This document shows, piece after piece, positions 35,499 through 43,932 of a stretch of DNA of 64,000 nucleotides. The stretch lies in the NCBI GenBank assembly GCA_026705765.1, contig JAPPAB010000054.1:93376-157375 (forward strand), in the 5' to 3' direction. The stretch comes from Gemmatimonadota bacterium (GTDB taxonomy: Bacteria > Latescibacterota > UBA2968). The notes under the pieces were generated by a model. That model saw only the letters and a list, made by a program, of their open reading frames with translations. It made no database searches and had not been told where the DNA came from. How positions within the stretch are numbered: the first letter of the stretch is position 1; each line of letters begins with the position of its first letter. The position numbers and the translations under genes were made by a program.

Positions 35499-36335
35499 TT
35501 GGGAATTAAACCATTGATTGCCAATACCAAAAGATGTGTTCGTGGTTTCTCTATTTGTTGGTGTATTTTCTTTTTTACGACGTGCAACCAGACGCCGCCT
35601 CTTCCAGGTGCGGATTCACCCGCTTCTGAATCTGCGCTTCCGTCCAGCTATACCTATACTGTTGTCAATACCTATTTACACGATCCCAATGCTTTTACGC
35701 AAGGTTTGGTTTTTGAAGATGGTTTTTTTTATGAAGGTACCGGACAATACGGCGCTTCAATGATTCGCAGGGTTATGCCTGCCACAGGCGCAGTTTTGGC
35801 GCAGAAAAGCATTGCTCCCAATTTTTTTGGCGAGGGTGTCGCGATTTTTGGTGATCGCCTGTATCAACTTACGTGGAAGTCGGGTATATGTTTTGTGTAC
35901 GATAAGAACACATTTGAGTTACAGGCCCAATTTGCATATTCTACGGAGGGTTGGGGGCTTACTCACGATGGCGAAAAGCTGATTATGAGTGATGGTACGA
36001 ATATTATTTATTTTCGGGATCCGAATACATTTAGAGAAGTTGGGCGTATTGAAGTGACCGATAGTACGGGTCCTGTTCATTATCTCAACGAGCTTGAATA
36101 TATTAAGGGACAGATTTTTGCCAATGTCTGGCAAACCGATCGCATTGCCCGCATCGATCCCAAAAGTGGTAGGATTACGGGATGGATCAATCTCGCGGGT
36201 ATTCTCTCTCAAGCCGATCGCTTGCACCACCGCGTTGGTGTGCTCAATGGCATTGCTTATGACGCTGCGACTGACCGCATTTTCGTTACGGGCAAGTGGT
36301 GGCCCAAGTTGTTTGAAATTAAACTCGTGCAGTAA
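35499..36335 (+). CDS. Glutaminyl-peptide cyclotransferase (glutamine cyclotransferase family)
   Basis: 278 aa. Forms pyroglutamate at the N-terminus of exported peptides. The beta-propeller motifs HDPNAFTQGLVFEDGFFYEG, YGASMIRRV, FGEGVAIFGDRLYQLTWK, GWGLTHDGEKLIMSDGT, LNELEYIKGQIFANVWQTD and LNGIAYD are typical of the plant/bacterial type. An N-terminal hydrophobic stretch (GFSICWCIFFFTTC) suggests a signal or lipoprotein anchor at the second Cys. The start is uncertain: TTG 35499 or TTG 35514; no in-frame ATG is available. It appears to be a single-gene unit. Confidence 0.85.
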   Translation: MGIKPLIANTKRCVRGFSICWCIFFFTTCNQTPPLPGADSPASESALPSSYTYTVVNTYLHDPNAFTQGLVFEDGFFYEGTGQYGASMIRRVMPATGAVLAQKSIAPNFFGEGVAIFGDRLYQLTWKSGICFVYDKNTFELQAQFAYSTEGWGLTHDGEKLIMSDGTNIIYFRDPNTFREVGRIEVTDSTGPVHYLNELEYIKGQIFANVWQTDRIARIDPKSGRITGWINLAGILSQADRLHHRVGVLNGIAYDAATDRIFVTGKWWPKLFEIKLVQ

Positions 36336-36443
36336 TAGTAAAGGCTGGGGGAGAGAGGAGGAGGGTATGATGTAATCTGTTTGAAGTGTGTGATTGGGAC
36401 ATAGTTTAAAATAACTTCTAAAATCCAATGAAAGGAAAAACTA

Positions 36444-38426
36444 ATGCGGAAACTGCGGTTCTACACCTGTTTGGCGCAGGTTTTGATCTTTGCAAGCCTA
36501 TCCATTTTGTTTCTAATTCAACCCCTTCAGAGCGCGTTACAATCGGGCTTCAATCCGGATTTTGATGGAAGCGGTGTTGTCGATTTTCCCGACTTTTTGC
36601 AATTTGTAGATAAGTTTGGATTCAGTCGTGGTGATTCGGGATACGAATCCAGGTACGATCTGAATGGCGATGGCGAGATTGCTTTTGACGATTTTCTGTT
36701 ATTTGTCGAGCATTTTGGTAAAGCGGTGTTTAGAGACACAGAAGATATTTTGCGTCCAATAGGGGAATTAAAACCCTATTCTCTCTCCCCCATTGTTTCG
36801 ATTGATGAGGTTCGTAATATGCCTGTGGGCACGCCCGTATTCATGCGGACCGAATTTGCCAATGGACAGCTTGCAGATCTCGAAATGACGTTCATTCAGG
36901 TGGTTGACGATTTTTTGCCACCAATGCCTGTTTATATGGTTGAAGCTTCCGATCCTGTTTTGATACAACTCGGAGGTATTGCCCAGGGTATGAGTGGTTC
37001 TCCCATTTTCACTGAGCAAGGTACATGGGGTGCTATTGCTTATGGTTTTTCTTCTCAAGATAGCCCGCCGTATTATTTTTTTGTAACGCCGATAGAATGG
37101 GTGATTGGCAAAAAGGGCGCGATTCCATTGACTAAACTCACAACCACCTGGGAGGGGAACGGTATTAAACCTCTGACTATTCCCCTGCTGGGCACGGGAT
37201 TCAATCCTGCATACCAGCTATCTGATTCGCCCTTTCAAGGTGAGTTGACGCCAGCGGGGCGAGCCGCACAAAGTCAGGATAGTTTTGAGGCGGGTAGGCC
37301 CCTGGCGGTTGGTTTGATGCTGGGTGAGGTTACGTTCGGTGCTTTGGGGACCATATCATACGTCGATGGCAATCGGATATATGGTTTTGGGCATTCGATG
37401 GACGATTTGGGTGCGGTCGAACTGCCTATTATAGAAGCAGTGGTGCTCGGTCAAATATCCAATCTAAGAGCGCCGTTTAAGTTTGCAACGGTGAATCCAA
37501 CGGTGCGGGGGACGCTGACTGAGGACCGTTTGCCTGCGGTTCGCGGTGTGCTTGGCGAGGGGCCAGCATTGATACCTGTCAAGAGCATCTATACGTTTTC
37601 TTCAGGGCATGTGCTTGAGCTTACGCACAGGGTAGCGGTTGGTCTTGACCCCTTCGAGACAGCCGATCTCGTTGCGGGGGCTTTGTTCTGGCCTTTGGTT
37701 AGCCGAGTTGAAAATGAGCCGAATCACAGTGTGCGCATCAGGACGGATATTTCTTTTGTGGAGACAGATTCAATACTGGCTCGCTCTCGGCTTTATGTAG
37801 AGCCAGAAGGACGGCTTTGGTCTTTGGCTGACAATGCTTCTGCTGACCTGAGAAGGATGCTCTCGCAACTCATGACAAGAAATGATTACGCCGTGCAGAT
37901 GCGCGAGGCAGAGATTCATGTTGATATATTGTCCGAATCTCGTTTTGCAAAAATCGTAGGCGTTGCTGCGGATACGGTTGTCAGTGCCGGGAGTACGTTG
38001 TCTGTTGCGACTTCGCTGCGCGTGGGGCGGCGTGAGGACCGGGAAATCGAGATGGCATTTAGCATACCCGATACGCTTCCCGCAGGTATTTATGAACTCG
38101 AAGTGGGTTCTGCAGCGACATTAGGGCCAGATTCCGCTGGAGACGGTGGCGGTCCTTTTGGGTTTTTTGATCCTTTTGGGCGTGATGAAACGCTCGAAGA
38201 TTTTTTTGTTCGCGTGAATGGGATAGATGAAAATGTTATCTTAAAGGCGCGTTTGACATTTGTTATGCCATTTGAGGAAAGCGCGTCGCCTGACAATTCA
38301 CCAGACTCCCCGCCGCGTGGTCCTCGTCGTATTGAGAACACGGCGCCACCTGTTTCTATGGAGAAAGATGTCGATTTATTTTTGGAAGGTTTTGAAACGC
38401 TTCAGATACACGTGATGGGGAATTAA
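36444..38426 (+). CDS. Secreted S55 (SpoIVB-like) peptidase-domain protein with EF-hand/dockerin-like repeats
   Basis: 660 aa with a signal peptide (VLIFASLSILFLIQPLQSAL). Residues 38-93 hold two calcium-binding repeats (DFDGSGVVDFPDFLQFVDKFG and DLNGDGEIAFDDFLLFVEHFG). An S55-type domain follows: GIAQGMSGSPIFTEQG with probable nucleophile S184 (G-M-S-G-S-P compared with G-D-S-G-G-P), TPIEWVIG, and GNRIYGFGHSMDDLG with a candidate His. The C-terminal 250 aa look beta-rich and end without a sorting signal. SpoIVB cleaves a signalling protease in spore formers, but here the domain is in a diderm and exported. The ATG at 36444 has AAAGGA upstream. Activity is inferred. Confidence 0.75.
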   Translation: MRKLRFYTCLAQVLIFASLSILFLIQPLQSALQSGFNPDFDGSGVVDFPDFLQFVDKFGFSRGDSGYESRYDLNGDGEIAFDDFLLFVEHFGKAVFRDTEDILRPIGELKPYSLSPIVSIDEVRNMPVGTPVFMRTEFANGQLADLEMTFIQVVDDFLPPMPVYMVEASDPVLIQLGGIAQGMSGSPIFTEQGTWGAIAYGFSSQDSPPYYFFVTPIEWVIGKKGAIPLTKLTTTWEGNGIKPLTIPLLGTGFNPAYQLSDSPFQGELTPAGRAAQSQDSFEAGRPLAVGLMLGEVTFGALGTISYVDGNRIYGFGHSMDDLGAVELPIIEAVVLGQISNLRAPFKFATVNPTVRGTLTEDRLPAVRGVLGEGPALIPVKSIYTFSSGHVLELTHRVAVGLDPFETADLVAGALFWPLVSRVENEPNHSVRIRTDISFVETDSILARSRLYVEPEGRLWSLADNASADLRRMLSQLMTRNDYAVQMREAEIHVDILSESRFAKIVGVAADTVVSAGSTLSVATSLRVGRREDREIEMAFSIPDTLPAGIYELEVGSAATLGPDSAGDGGGPFGFFDPFGRDETLEDFFVRVNGIDENVILKARLTFVMPFEESASPDNSPDSPPRGPRRIENTAPPVSMEKDVDLFLEGFETLQIHVMGN

Positions 38427-38445
38427 CAATACTCAGGAGTTGCCC

Positions 38446-39192
38446 ATGAAATGGACTGACGAACAACTCGCACAATACGGTGAACAGGGTTATCTCTTTA
38501 TGCCCGGTTTGCTTTCATCCGATGAGGTTGATGCACTCAATGGCGATGTTCCGCTTTTGCTCAGTGGAGAGAATGACGGGTTGCATCGGGAACGGGAACG
38601 CGGCGGTGCTGTGCGTCAGGTTTATCTCGCCCATCGGAGTGTTGACGCTTTTCAGGAGCTTATCAGTCACCCGAAAATCCTGCATCCCGTTCGACAGGTT
38701 CTCAAAGATGATGTGTATATCTGGCACTCGAAACTCAATGTCAAGGATGCGTTTGAAGGCACGGTCTGGCTGTGGCACCAGGACTATGGGTACTGGATGT
38801 GGGATGGGGTTGATCCGCGTCTCGTTTCCGCTATGGTTTTTCTGGATCGGGCTACGCTCAATAACGGCTGTTTGATGGTGGTATCGGGGTCTCATAAATG
38901 GGGGCGTCAAGAGCACTATGCGGATACGGTTACGACGAGCTATAAGCAGTGGTGTATTGATACAGGTACCCTGAAAGAAAAAATTTGTGAGGAAGATATT
39001 GAGCATATTACGGGAAAGCCGGGCGATGTGCTGTTTTTTGATTGCAATATTGTGCATGGCTCTGGCCACAATATGTCGCCGTTGCCTCGCAAGACATTTA
39101 TTATCGCGTACAATGCCATATCCAATACACCCCGTGCGGTGGATAATCCCCGACCCGATTGGGTGGTGGCGCGTGCGTTTGATATTGTTTGA
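38446..39192 (+). CDS. Phytanoyl-CoA dioxygenase (PhyH) family protein
   Basis: 248 aa. Fe(II)/2-oxoglutarate oxygenase with ligands H111/D113 (WHQDYGYW) and H204 (NIVHGSGHNMS), and the opening QLAQYGEQGYLFMPGLLSSDEV typical of PhyH. The ATG at 38446 has CAGGAG upstream; the TTG at 38440 is too close. It lies 19 bp after the S55 gene and 55 bp before the amidohydrolase operon, which has its own promoter. Several subfamilies hydroxylate small molecules such as ectoine or phosphonates; the substrate is unknown. Confidence 0.9.
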   Translation: MKWTDEQLAQYGEQGYLFMPGLLSSDEVDALNGDVPLLLSGENDGLHRERERGGAVRQVYLAHRSVDAFQELISHPKILHPVRQVLKDDVYIWHSKLNVKDAFEGTVWLWHQDYGYWMWDGVDPRLVSAMVFLDRATLNNGCLMVVSGSHKWGRQEHYADTVTTSYKQWCIDTGTLKEKICEEDIEHITGKPGDVLFFDCNIVHGSGHNMSPLPRKTFIIAYNAISNTPRAVDNPRPDWVVARAFDIV

Positions 39193-39193
39193 C

Positions 39194-39222
39194 TTGACAT
39201 TGAAAAGGAAGTAATCTATTCT
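39194..39222 (+). promoter_or_regulatory. Promoter of the amidohydrolase-Rieske-isomerase-speD operon
   Basis: Consensus TTGACA (39194-39199), 17-bp spacer, TATTCT (39217-39222); start near 39229, 19 bp before the ATG. This is the closest match to the sigma70 consensus in the window. Confidence 0.75.
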
Positions 39223-39247
39223 CCTGACCATCACATAGGAGGTTGCG

Positions 39248-40360
39248 ATGTCTGCTACTACAACTGTTCCGCGTACCAATGGCAGGGCTAATGCGCTAAC
39301 AAAAATGACGATTGTAGATTGCGATGTACATCATTCTTCGGGCAAGGGTGATGCGCTCTATCCGTATATGCCGCGCCACTTTGTCGAGTATATCAAAGAT
39401 TTTGGTACGATGATGCCCCGGCTTGGGTACACCAATATGCCAGGAGGTGGGGCGCGAAAAGATCTGTGGGACGATCCAAAGGAAAATCCCGCCCATCAGC
39501 CACAGGTTTGTATTGAGAAGCACCTCGATGTTTATGATATAGATTACGCGATTCTCACGGGTGGGCCTTATGCAGCAGCTGTTCACAACAACCCGGATTA
39601 CGCATCGGCTTATTGCAGTGCGTTTAACGATTGGACAAAAGACCACTGGATCAGTGCCGACCCGAGGTTTCGGGCTTCGATCCATATTTGCCCCGTAGAT
39701 CCGCAACTTGCGGTCAAGGAAATCGATCGTCTGGGTCCCGACCCGGCTTTTGTGCAGGTTATGATGCCCGCGGGCGCCCGCATGCCTTTTGGCAACCGCC
39801 ATTACCATCCCATTTACGAGGTCTGTGAGAGACACGGGTTGCCCGTTTCGGTTCATTTTGGGGCTGAAGGCGCAGGTCTTGCAGCACCGCCCACTGCTGC
39901 GGGATATCCCACCTATTATCTCGAGATGCGGATGGCGCGGCCCCAAATTGCACAGGCTCATGTCACCAGTCTCGTTGTGGAAGGCGTGTTTGAGAAATTC
40001 GAGAATTTCCACTTTATATTTGTCGAGATGGATACTTTCTGGCTGCCGGGTCTTATGTGGCACCTCGATCTCGATTGGCGCGCGTTGCGCGACTATACGC
40101 CTTGGGTCAAACGCCTGCCCAGCGAGTATATCCGCGAGCATATTCGCCTGGGTACGCAACCTATGCCCGATATACCCGGCGGAAAAGAAGATCTGGAGAC
40201 GTATTTGCGCTGGATGCACGCCGAGGATACCCTTGTTTTTGCCAGTGATTATCCACATTGGGACTGGGATGAACCCGGTCACGTGCTTCGCAATATTGAT
40301 CGCGATCTAAAGAAGCGTATTATGGGCGAGAATGCCGGCGAAATATTTGGGCTTTTCTGA
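39248..40360 (+). CDS. Amidohydrolase_2 (ACMSD-like) metal-dependent hydrolase or decarboxylase
   Basis: 370 aa. TIM-barrel fold with the metal-binding D-x-H in MTIVDCDVHHSSG near residue 26, the central H in VSVHFGAEGAG, and the late Asp in FASDYPHWDWDEPG, the ACMSD-type set. Members decarboxylate or hydrolyse aromatic or other carboxylates. AGGAGG lies before the ATG. The stop overlaps the start of the Rieske gene (TGATG), so the two products are made together, possibly as one complex or consecutive steps. Confidence 0.88.
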   Translation: MSATTTVPRTNGRANALTKMTIVDCDVHHSSGKGDALYPYMPRHFVEYIKDFGTMMPRLGYTNMPGGGARKDLWDDPKENPAHQPQVCIEKHLDVYDIDYAILTGGPYAAAVHNNPDYASAYCSAFNDWTKDHWISADPRFRASIHICPVDPQLAVKEIDRLGPDPAFVQVMMPAGARMPFGNRHYHPIYEVCERHGLPVSVHFGAEGAGLAAPPTAAGYPTYYLEMRMARPQIAQAHVTSLVVEGVFEKFENFHFIFVEMDTFWLPGLMWHLDLDWRALRDYTPWVKRLPSEYIREHIRLGTQPMPDIPGGKEDLETYLRWMHAEDTLVFASDYPHWDWDEPGHVLRNIDRDLKKRIMGENAGEIFGLF

Positions 40361-40734
40361 TGTCGAAACACAGGGTAGCGAAAATAGCGGATTTGCCCCC
40401 TGGCGAGCGCAAAATTGTGACGATTAATAAGCGGGAAATTGGCGTTCTCAATGTGGATGGCAATCTCTATGCTTTGCGCAATGTCTGCCCCCATCGCCTG
40501 GGTCCGCTCTGCAAGGGGCGCGTACGTCCATTGGTCGTTTGGGAGGGCGAAGAGGTGGGCGATGGGCGCTTTACCGATATCGGCCATGAACGCGAAAACG
40601 AAATTATCAAGTGTCCCTGGCACAACTGGGAGTTTGAGCTGAAGACCGGTAAGTCCATTACAGATGACGATTTGCGCGTGCGTACCTATCGCGTGGAGGT
40701 CGAGGATGATGATGTTGTGCTTTATCTGAGGTGA
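40360..40734 (+). CDS. Rieske [2Fe-2S] protein with an extended inter-ligand loop
   Basis: 124 aa. Rieske ligands CPH (NVCPHRLGPLC) and CPWH (IIKCPWHNWEF) are separated by 39 residues; 15-17 is usual in ferredoxin-type Rieske proteins, so there is a large insertion rich in charged residues. No membrane helix. It could pass electrons to an oxygenase; the PhyH protein encoded two genes upstream does not need one, so the partner is unknown. It overlaps the amidohydrolase stop codon by one base. Confidence 0.88.
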   Translation: MSKHRVAKIADLPPGERKIVTINKREIGVLNVDGNLYALRNVCPHRLGPLCKGRVRPLVVWEGEEVGDGRFTDIGHERENEIIKCPWHNWEFELKTGKSITDDDLRVRTYRVEVEDDDVVLYLR

Positions 40735-40779
40735 GATGTGAGGGGATGAGGGACTGACCACTTTTTAAAGAGATACTTT

Positions 40780-41550
40780 ATGCAACTTACTTTTAGCACG
40801 ACTGTTTGTCCCGATTTACTTTTGCCCGATGCGCTGAACGTTGCCACAGAAGCGGGCTTTAATCGCATTGAACTTTTTCGCACGTTTACCGAGAGTTCGC
40901 CGGTTCACGCGGATACATCGGTGCGTATGGTGCGCGAGCGTCTGGACAATGCGGGCGTTACGCTCACGGGCCTCAATATTCGCAATATTACGGGACGCAA
41001 TTCCAGCACGGACGAACGCGATTTGAGATACAATATGCGCCAGGTCGAATGGGATATCCATCTTTCTCGCGCTCTGCGGCTACAGTGTGCCAATCTCAAA
41101 GGCGGTGATCGCACAGAGGAGGCGCGTGAAGATTTTATTACGGGTATTAATCATGTGCTTGAGCGCATCCCCAATTTTACGCTCAATATAGGCAATCACA
41201 AGGGGAATTTGTTCGAGAATATTGAAGATTATCAGGGTATTTTGCCCGAGCTTCCCGATCGCGCCAGGGTGCTGATGGATGCAGGCCATCTCCTTTCAGC
41301 AGGCGTTGATGTAAGGGCTTTTGCAGAAGCTTTTGCCGACCGCATTGGTCTTGTTCACCTGAGAGATCAAAAGGGTGAAATACCCGTACCTTTTGGCGAG
41401 GGCGATTTGCCTTTTGTAGATGTTATCGGTATTCTCAAGGGCGCGGGTTATGAGGGCGAACTCGTCATTGAGCTGGAAAAAGTCACCTGGGGTGAACCGG
41501 TTCAGGCCTGTGCTGCTGCGCGTGAATATGTCGAAAAAATCCTTTCCTGA
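40780..41550 (+). CDS. Sugar phosphate isomerase/epimerase-type TIM barrel
   Basis: 256 aa, AP_endonuc_2 fold: ALNVATEAGFNRIELF, VTLTGLNIRNITGRN, NLKGGDRTEEAREDF, LNIGNHKGNLFEN, RVLMDAGHLLSAGVD (metal), RIGLVHLRDQKGE and YEGELVIELEKVTWG carry the conserved His, Asp and Glu metal ligands. Such proteins isomerise or epimerise sugars and inosose. It lies 45 bp after the Rieske gene in the same operon; the substrate is unknown. Confidence 0.85.
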   Translation: MQLTFSTTVCPDLLLPDALNVATEAGFNRIELFRTFTESSPVHADTSVRMVRERLDNAGVTLTGLNIRNITGRNSSTDERDLRYNMRQVEWDIHLSRALRLQCANLKGGDRTEEAREDFITGINHVLERIPNFTLNIGNHKGNLFENIEDYQGILPELPDRARVLMDAGHLLSAGVDVRAFAEAFADRIGLVHLRDQKGEIPVPFGEGDLPFVDVIGILKGAGYEGELVIELEKVTWGEPVQACAAAREYVEKILS

Positions 41551-41558
41551 ATGAGCCT

Positions 41559-41948
41559 ATGTCCCATGCACTGAGCAAACATCTGCTCGTCGATCTGTAC
41601 GGTTGCCCCGCCGATCTGCTCAATGACGTCACTGCGCTTGAAACGGTTATGATTGAAGCCGCCCAACGCGCAGGTGCCACGGTTATCAATAGTATGTTTC
41701 ATCACTTTTCGCCTTTTGGTGTATCGGGTGTTGTGGTCATTCAGGAGAGCCACCTGACCATCCACACCTGGCCGGAGCAGGGTTTTGCAGCGGTTGACCT
41801 TTTTACCTGTGGCACGCAGACAAAACCGCGGCGTGCTTTGACTCACTTAAAACGCGCACTCCAATCCACACGGATCGAAGTCCGACAATTCAGGCGTGGG
41901 CAAGGCGATTCATCGGCTGTAAAGACCGACCTTAACTTTAGGGGCTGA
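41559..41948 (+). CDS. speD: S-adenosylmethionine decarboxylase proenzyme (prokaryotic class)
   Basis: 129 aa. Makes decarboxylated SAM, the aminopropyl donor for spermidine. The proenzyme cleaves itself between E63 and S64 (VVIQESHLTIHTWPE), so S64 becomes the pyruvoyl group; catalytic H69 and C83 are present. It starts 8 bp after the isomerase. The usual partner speE (spermidine synthase) is not in the window. A strong hairpin follows the stop codon. Confidence 0.95.
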   Translation: MSHALSKHLLVDLYGCPADLLNDVTALETVMIEAAQRAGATVINSMFHHFSPFGVSGVVVIQESHLTIHTWPEQGFAAVDLFTCGTQTKPRRALTHLKRALQSTRIEVRQFRRGQGDSSAVKTDLNFRG

Positions 41949-41981
41949 TGGTGATTCGAACTTGTGAGATCAAAACAGCAA

Positions 41982-42038
41982 AACGCCCGTTGATTGGTGT
42001 ACAACTGCGATAGCAGTTCATTTTGACGGGCGTTCTTT
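41982..42038 (+). terminator. Terminator with nested hairpin after speD
   Basis: Outer stem AACGCCCGT (41982-41990) with ACGGGCGTT (42026-42034) encloses a perfect 6-bp inner hairpin (AACTGC 42003-42008, GATA loop, GCAGTT 42013-42018); CTTT follows. The T tract is short, but the outer stem is strong. Confidence 0.6.
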
Positions 42039-42070
42039 AGTTGCAGATCTCTAAATACAATGGAGGGCGT

Positions 42071-42322
42071 ATGACCTCAGATCAAGCTACAGATATTCGA
42101 TCCACACTTATTGCGATGTTTGAGGCTATTGAGAAAAAAGAAAATATCGCCGAGCATTTGCTCAAACTCGACGATATTCAGCGCAGCCTTGATCGCAATA
42201 CGCCAGCACAACTCAGACATTTTCTCGAGCGCCGAAGTTATACCAAAGCACTCGAATATCTCAATACGGGCACTTTTATTGACGATCCCAACCGCCCCGA
42301 CTGCGACGACCATCCCCATTAA
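42071..42322 (+). CDS. Small acidic hypothetical protein
   Basis: 83 aa starting MTSDQATDIRSTLIAMF, with AIEKKENIAEHLLKLDDIQRS helices and a C-terminal FIDDPNRPDCDDHPH tail rich in Asp and His. GGAGGG precedes the ATG at 42071; the longer frame from 42041 overlaps this site and is not used. It is 17 bp upstream of the cupin gene, so they are probably cotranscribed. I do not recognise the family; the Asp/His tail could bind metal. Confidence 0.65.
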   Translation: MTSDQATDIRSTLIAMFEAIEKKENIAEHLLKLDDIQRSLDRNTPAQLRHFLERRSYTKALEYLNTGTFIDDPNRPDCDDHPH

Positions 42323-42339
42323 TTTTCAGGAGTTCAGCT

Positions 42340-42645
42340 ATGTCTGTCACAACCCGCACGGATATCAAGGGCATTTCTCGTTTTCTATTTACCGAAGGCA
42401 CAGATGCCGACCGTCTGCACTTACATGTTTCAGAAGTTGATCCAGGTCAGCGCGCTCACCCGCCACATCGGCACGATGGGTGGGAAATTTTCTACGTTAT
42501 TAAAGGCAATGGTGAAGTTCTGTATGGCGACCAAACACATTCGGTCAATACGGGTGAAGCCATGCATCTCGAATGCAGTATTTTGCACGGGATAAAAAAT
42601 ATCGGCGATGACCCGCTTCAATACGCTGTGATTATTAGAAGATGA
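42340..42645 (+). CDS. Small single-domain cupin
   Basis: 101 aa. The cupin metal motif is visible as PHRHDGWEIFYVIKG (H-x-H-x4-E) with a second strand GEAMHLECSILHGIKN (His). CAGGAG precedes the ATG. One-domain cupins are often metal-binding isomerases, oxygenases or sensors. It follows the acidic small protein and converges with the 2-phosphoglycerate kinase gene, 8 bp apart. Confidence 0.88.
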   Translation: MSVTTRTDIKGISRFLFTEGTDADRLHLHVSEVDPGQRAHPPHRHDGWEIFYVIKGNGEVLYGDQTHSVNTGEAMHLECSILHGIKNIGDDPLQYAVIIRR

Positions 42646-42653
42646 GTAGGGAA

Positions 42654-43793
42654 TCAGTAGCGTTTTCGCAACACATCCATAATGTGTGCTGAGAGCGATT
42701 GCACGGTTTCGTCAAAATTTGCATTCTCAACGGTTATGATGCGATGGGCTTCGCCCACCTCTAAGATATGTTGCTGAATCTGTAAGATGGCATCGAGGTT
42801 TTCTACATAGTGGTGCGATGTTCTTTGCGTTGCTTTTTCACTGCGAAATTCAAAACGCTCGACATATTGCTTTTTGTCATCTAAGTACAAGGTCATCCAG
42901 ATAAATGTTGCCTGATCTTTATAGGTGCTCAAATCGATCAAATCGGGCAGGAGATGTACCCCGTCAATTATCAGGTTGACATGCTCTTCAATGGCGCGCT
43001 CAATCATTGCTCGCACGCCAACGCCAACGCGAACAGCCTGTTCGCGAAATGCCTGCACTACTGGTGGATGCTCACCGGCCAACTCTGCGCCTGTATGTTG
43101 CCAGGCAGAGAATGAGGAGGTGTGCAATGCGGGCATTAGGTCGGGTGAGATCATCAATCGCATAATCTGCCGAATGGCATCGGTGGATGCGACGCGCGAA
43201 ATTTTTAGCTGGTTGGCCAATGCCACTCCAACGGATGTTTTGCCCACTCCAGTTGCGCCGCTGATGAGAATGATGAGTGGCTTGTGCTGTCTATCCTTGC
43301 GAAATTGATACCAGGCCTCATAGCGCTCGGCATACTGAGACCCATAGCCGTTTTTTAAAATTTTTAGCGTGGTTTTAAAAATCTGTGATCGCTTAATTAC
43401 CGTGCCTTGTGACCGCGAAAGTTGTTGCTCGACCTCTGAGGCAATCTGGTGTGTTAGGTCGTGATCCAGCCCAATGGCTTCGAGCGAATCGGCGAGCCGC
43501 TCCAGAGAAAATAGTGCCCTGTCTTCGCCTTCTTCGATAAAAATTTGCCGCGATGTGGGTTCCCAAAAAATGGCATCGCCAATTATCCGGTCACCAAATT
43601 CGCGCTGCACCTGTTTTCGCACCAGGTCGGCCATATCTTCGGCGTTTATGTCTTTCGCTTTTTGAAGTGACCTGCGGATGCCATCTGCGAATTTGTATGC
43701 TTCTTGAAATGCGAATCCATGCTCGATTAAATAGTGCGCCAGCATACCCCGCAAAAATGGAATCCTTTTTTTGCCATCAACAATTGTCGCCAT
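42654..43793 (-). CDS. 2-phosphoglycerate kinase with N-terminal ATP-cone
   Basis: 379 aa from the ATG at 43793, preceded by GGAG at 6-nt spacing; a longer frame adds five residues. The first 90 aa (VDGKKRIPFLRGMLAHYLIE ... ADLVRKQVQREFG) fit an ATP-cone regulatory domain. The C-terminal half is a P-loop kinase: ISGATGVGKTSVGVAL (Walker A), STDAIRQIMR, and IDGVHLLPDLID. This is the plan of archaeal 2-phosphoglycerate kinase, which makes 2,3-diphosphoglycerate for cyclic 2,3-DPG, an osmolyte and stabiliser of methanogens. The cyclic-DPG synthase is not in the window. An uncharacterised kinase of the same plan is the alternative. Confidence 0.8.
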   Translation of the reverse strand: MATIVDGKKRIPFLRGMLAHYLIEHGFAFQEAYKFADGIRRSLQKAKDINAEDMADLVRKQVQREFGDRIIGDAIFWEPTSRQIFIEEGEDRALFSLERLADSLEAIGLDHDLTHQIASEVEQQLSRSQGTVIKRSQIFKTTLKILKNGYGSQYAERYEAWYQFRKDRQHKPLIILISGATGVGKTSVGVALANQLKISRVASTDAIRQIMRLMISPDLMPALHTSSFSAWQHTGAELAGEHPPVVQAFREQAVRVGVGVRAMIERAIEEHVNLIIDGVHLLPDLIDLSTYKDQATFIWMTLYLDDKKQYVERFEFRSEKATQRTSHHYVENLDAILQIQQHILEVGEAHRIITVENANFDETVQSLSAHIMDVLRKRY

Positions 43794-43843
43794 GGCAGTC
43801 TCCCACAAAACGCAGTTTTTTCAAAAATAACTGCTCATACTCG

Positions 43844-43872
43844 AACTTAGCGAACCTTTTGTATGGTGTCAA
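43844..43872 (-). promoter_or_regulatory. Promoter of the 2-phosphoglycerate kinase gene
   Basis: Read leftward: TTGACA (43872-43867), 17-bp spacer, TAAGTT (43849-43844); start near 43837, 44 bp before the chosen ATG. Confidence 0.65.
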
Positions 43873-43932
43873 GTCTCTGTATTACGGCTCGCTAAAGAGG
43901 CTGACAACCGATACTCAAAATGCGAGGAATTT

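Noticed and set aside
41950..41975. tRNA T-loop-like GTTCGAATC on the minus strand after speD
   Set aside because: No T-stem, anticodon arm or acceptor stem can be drawn around it.
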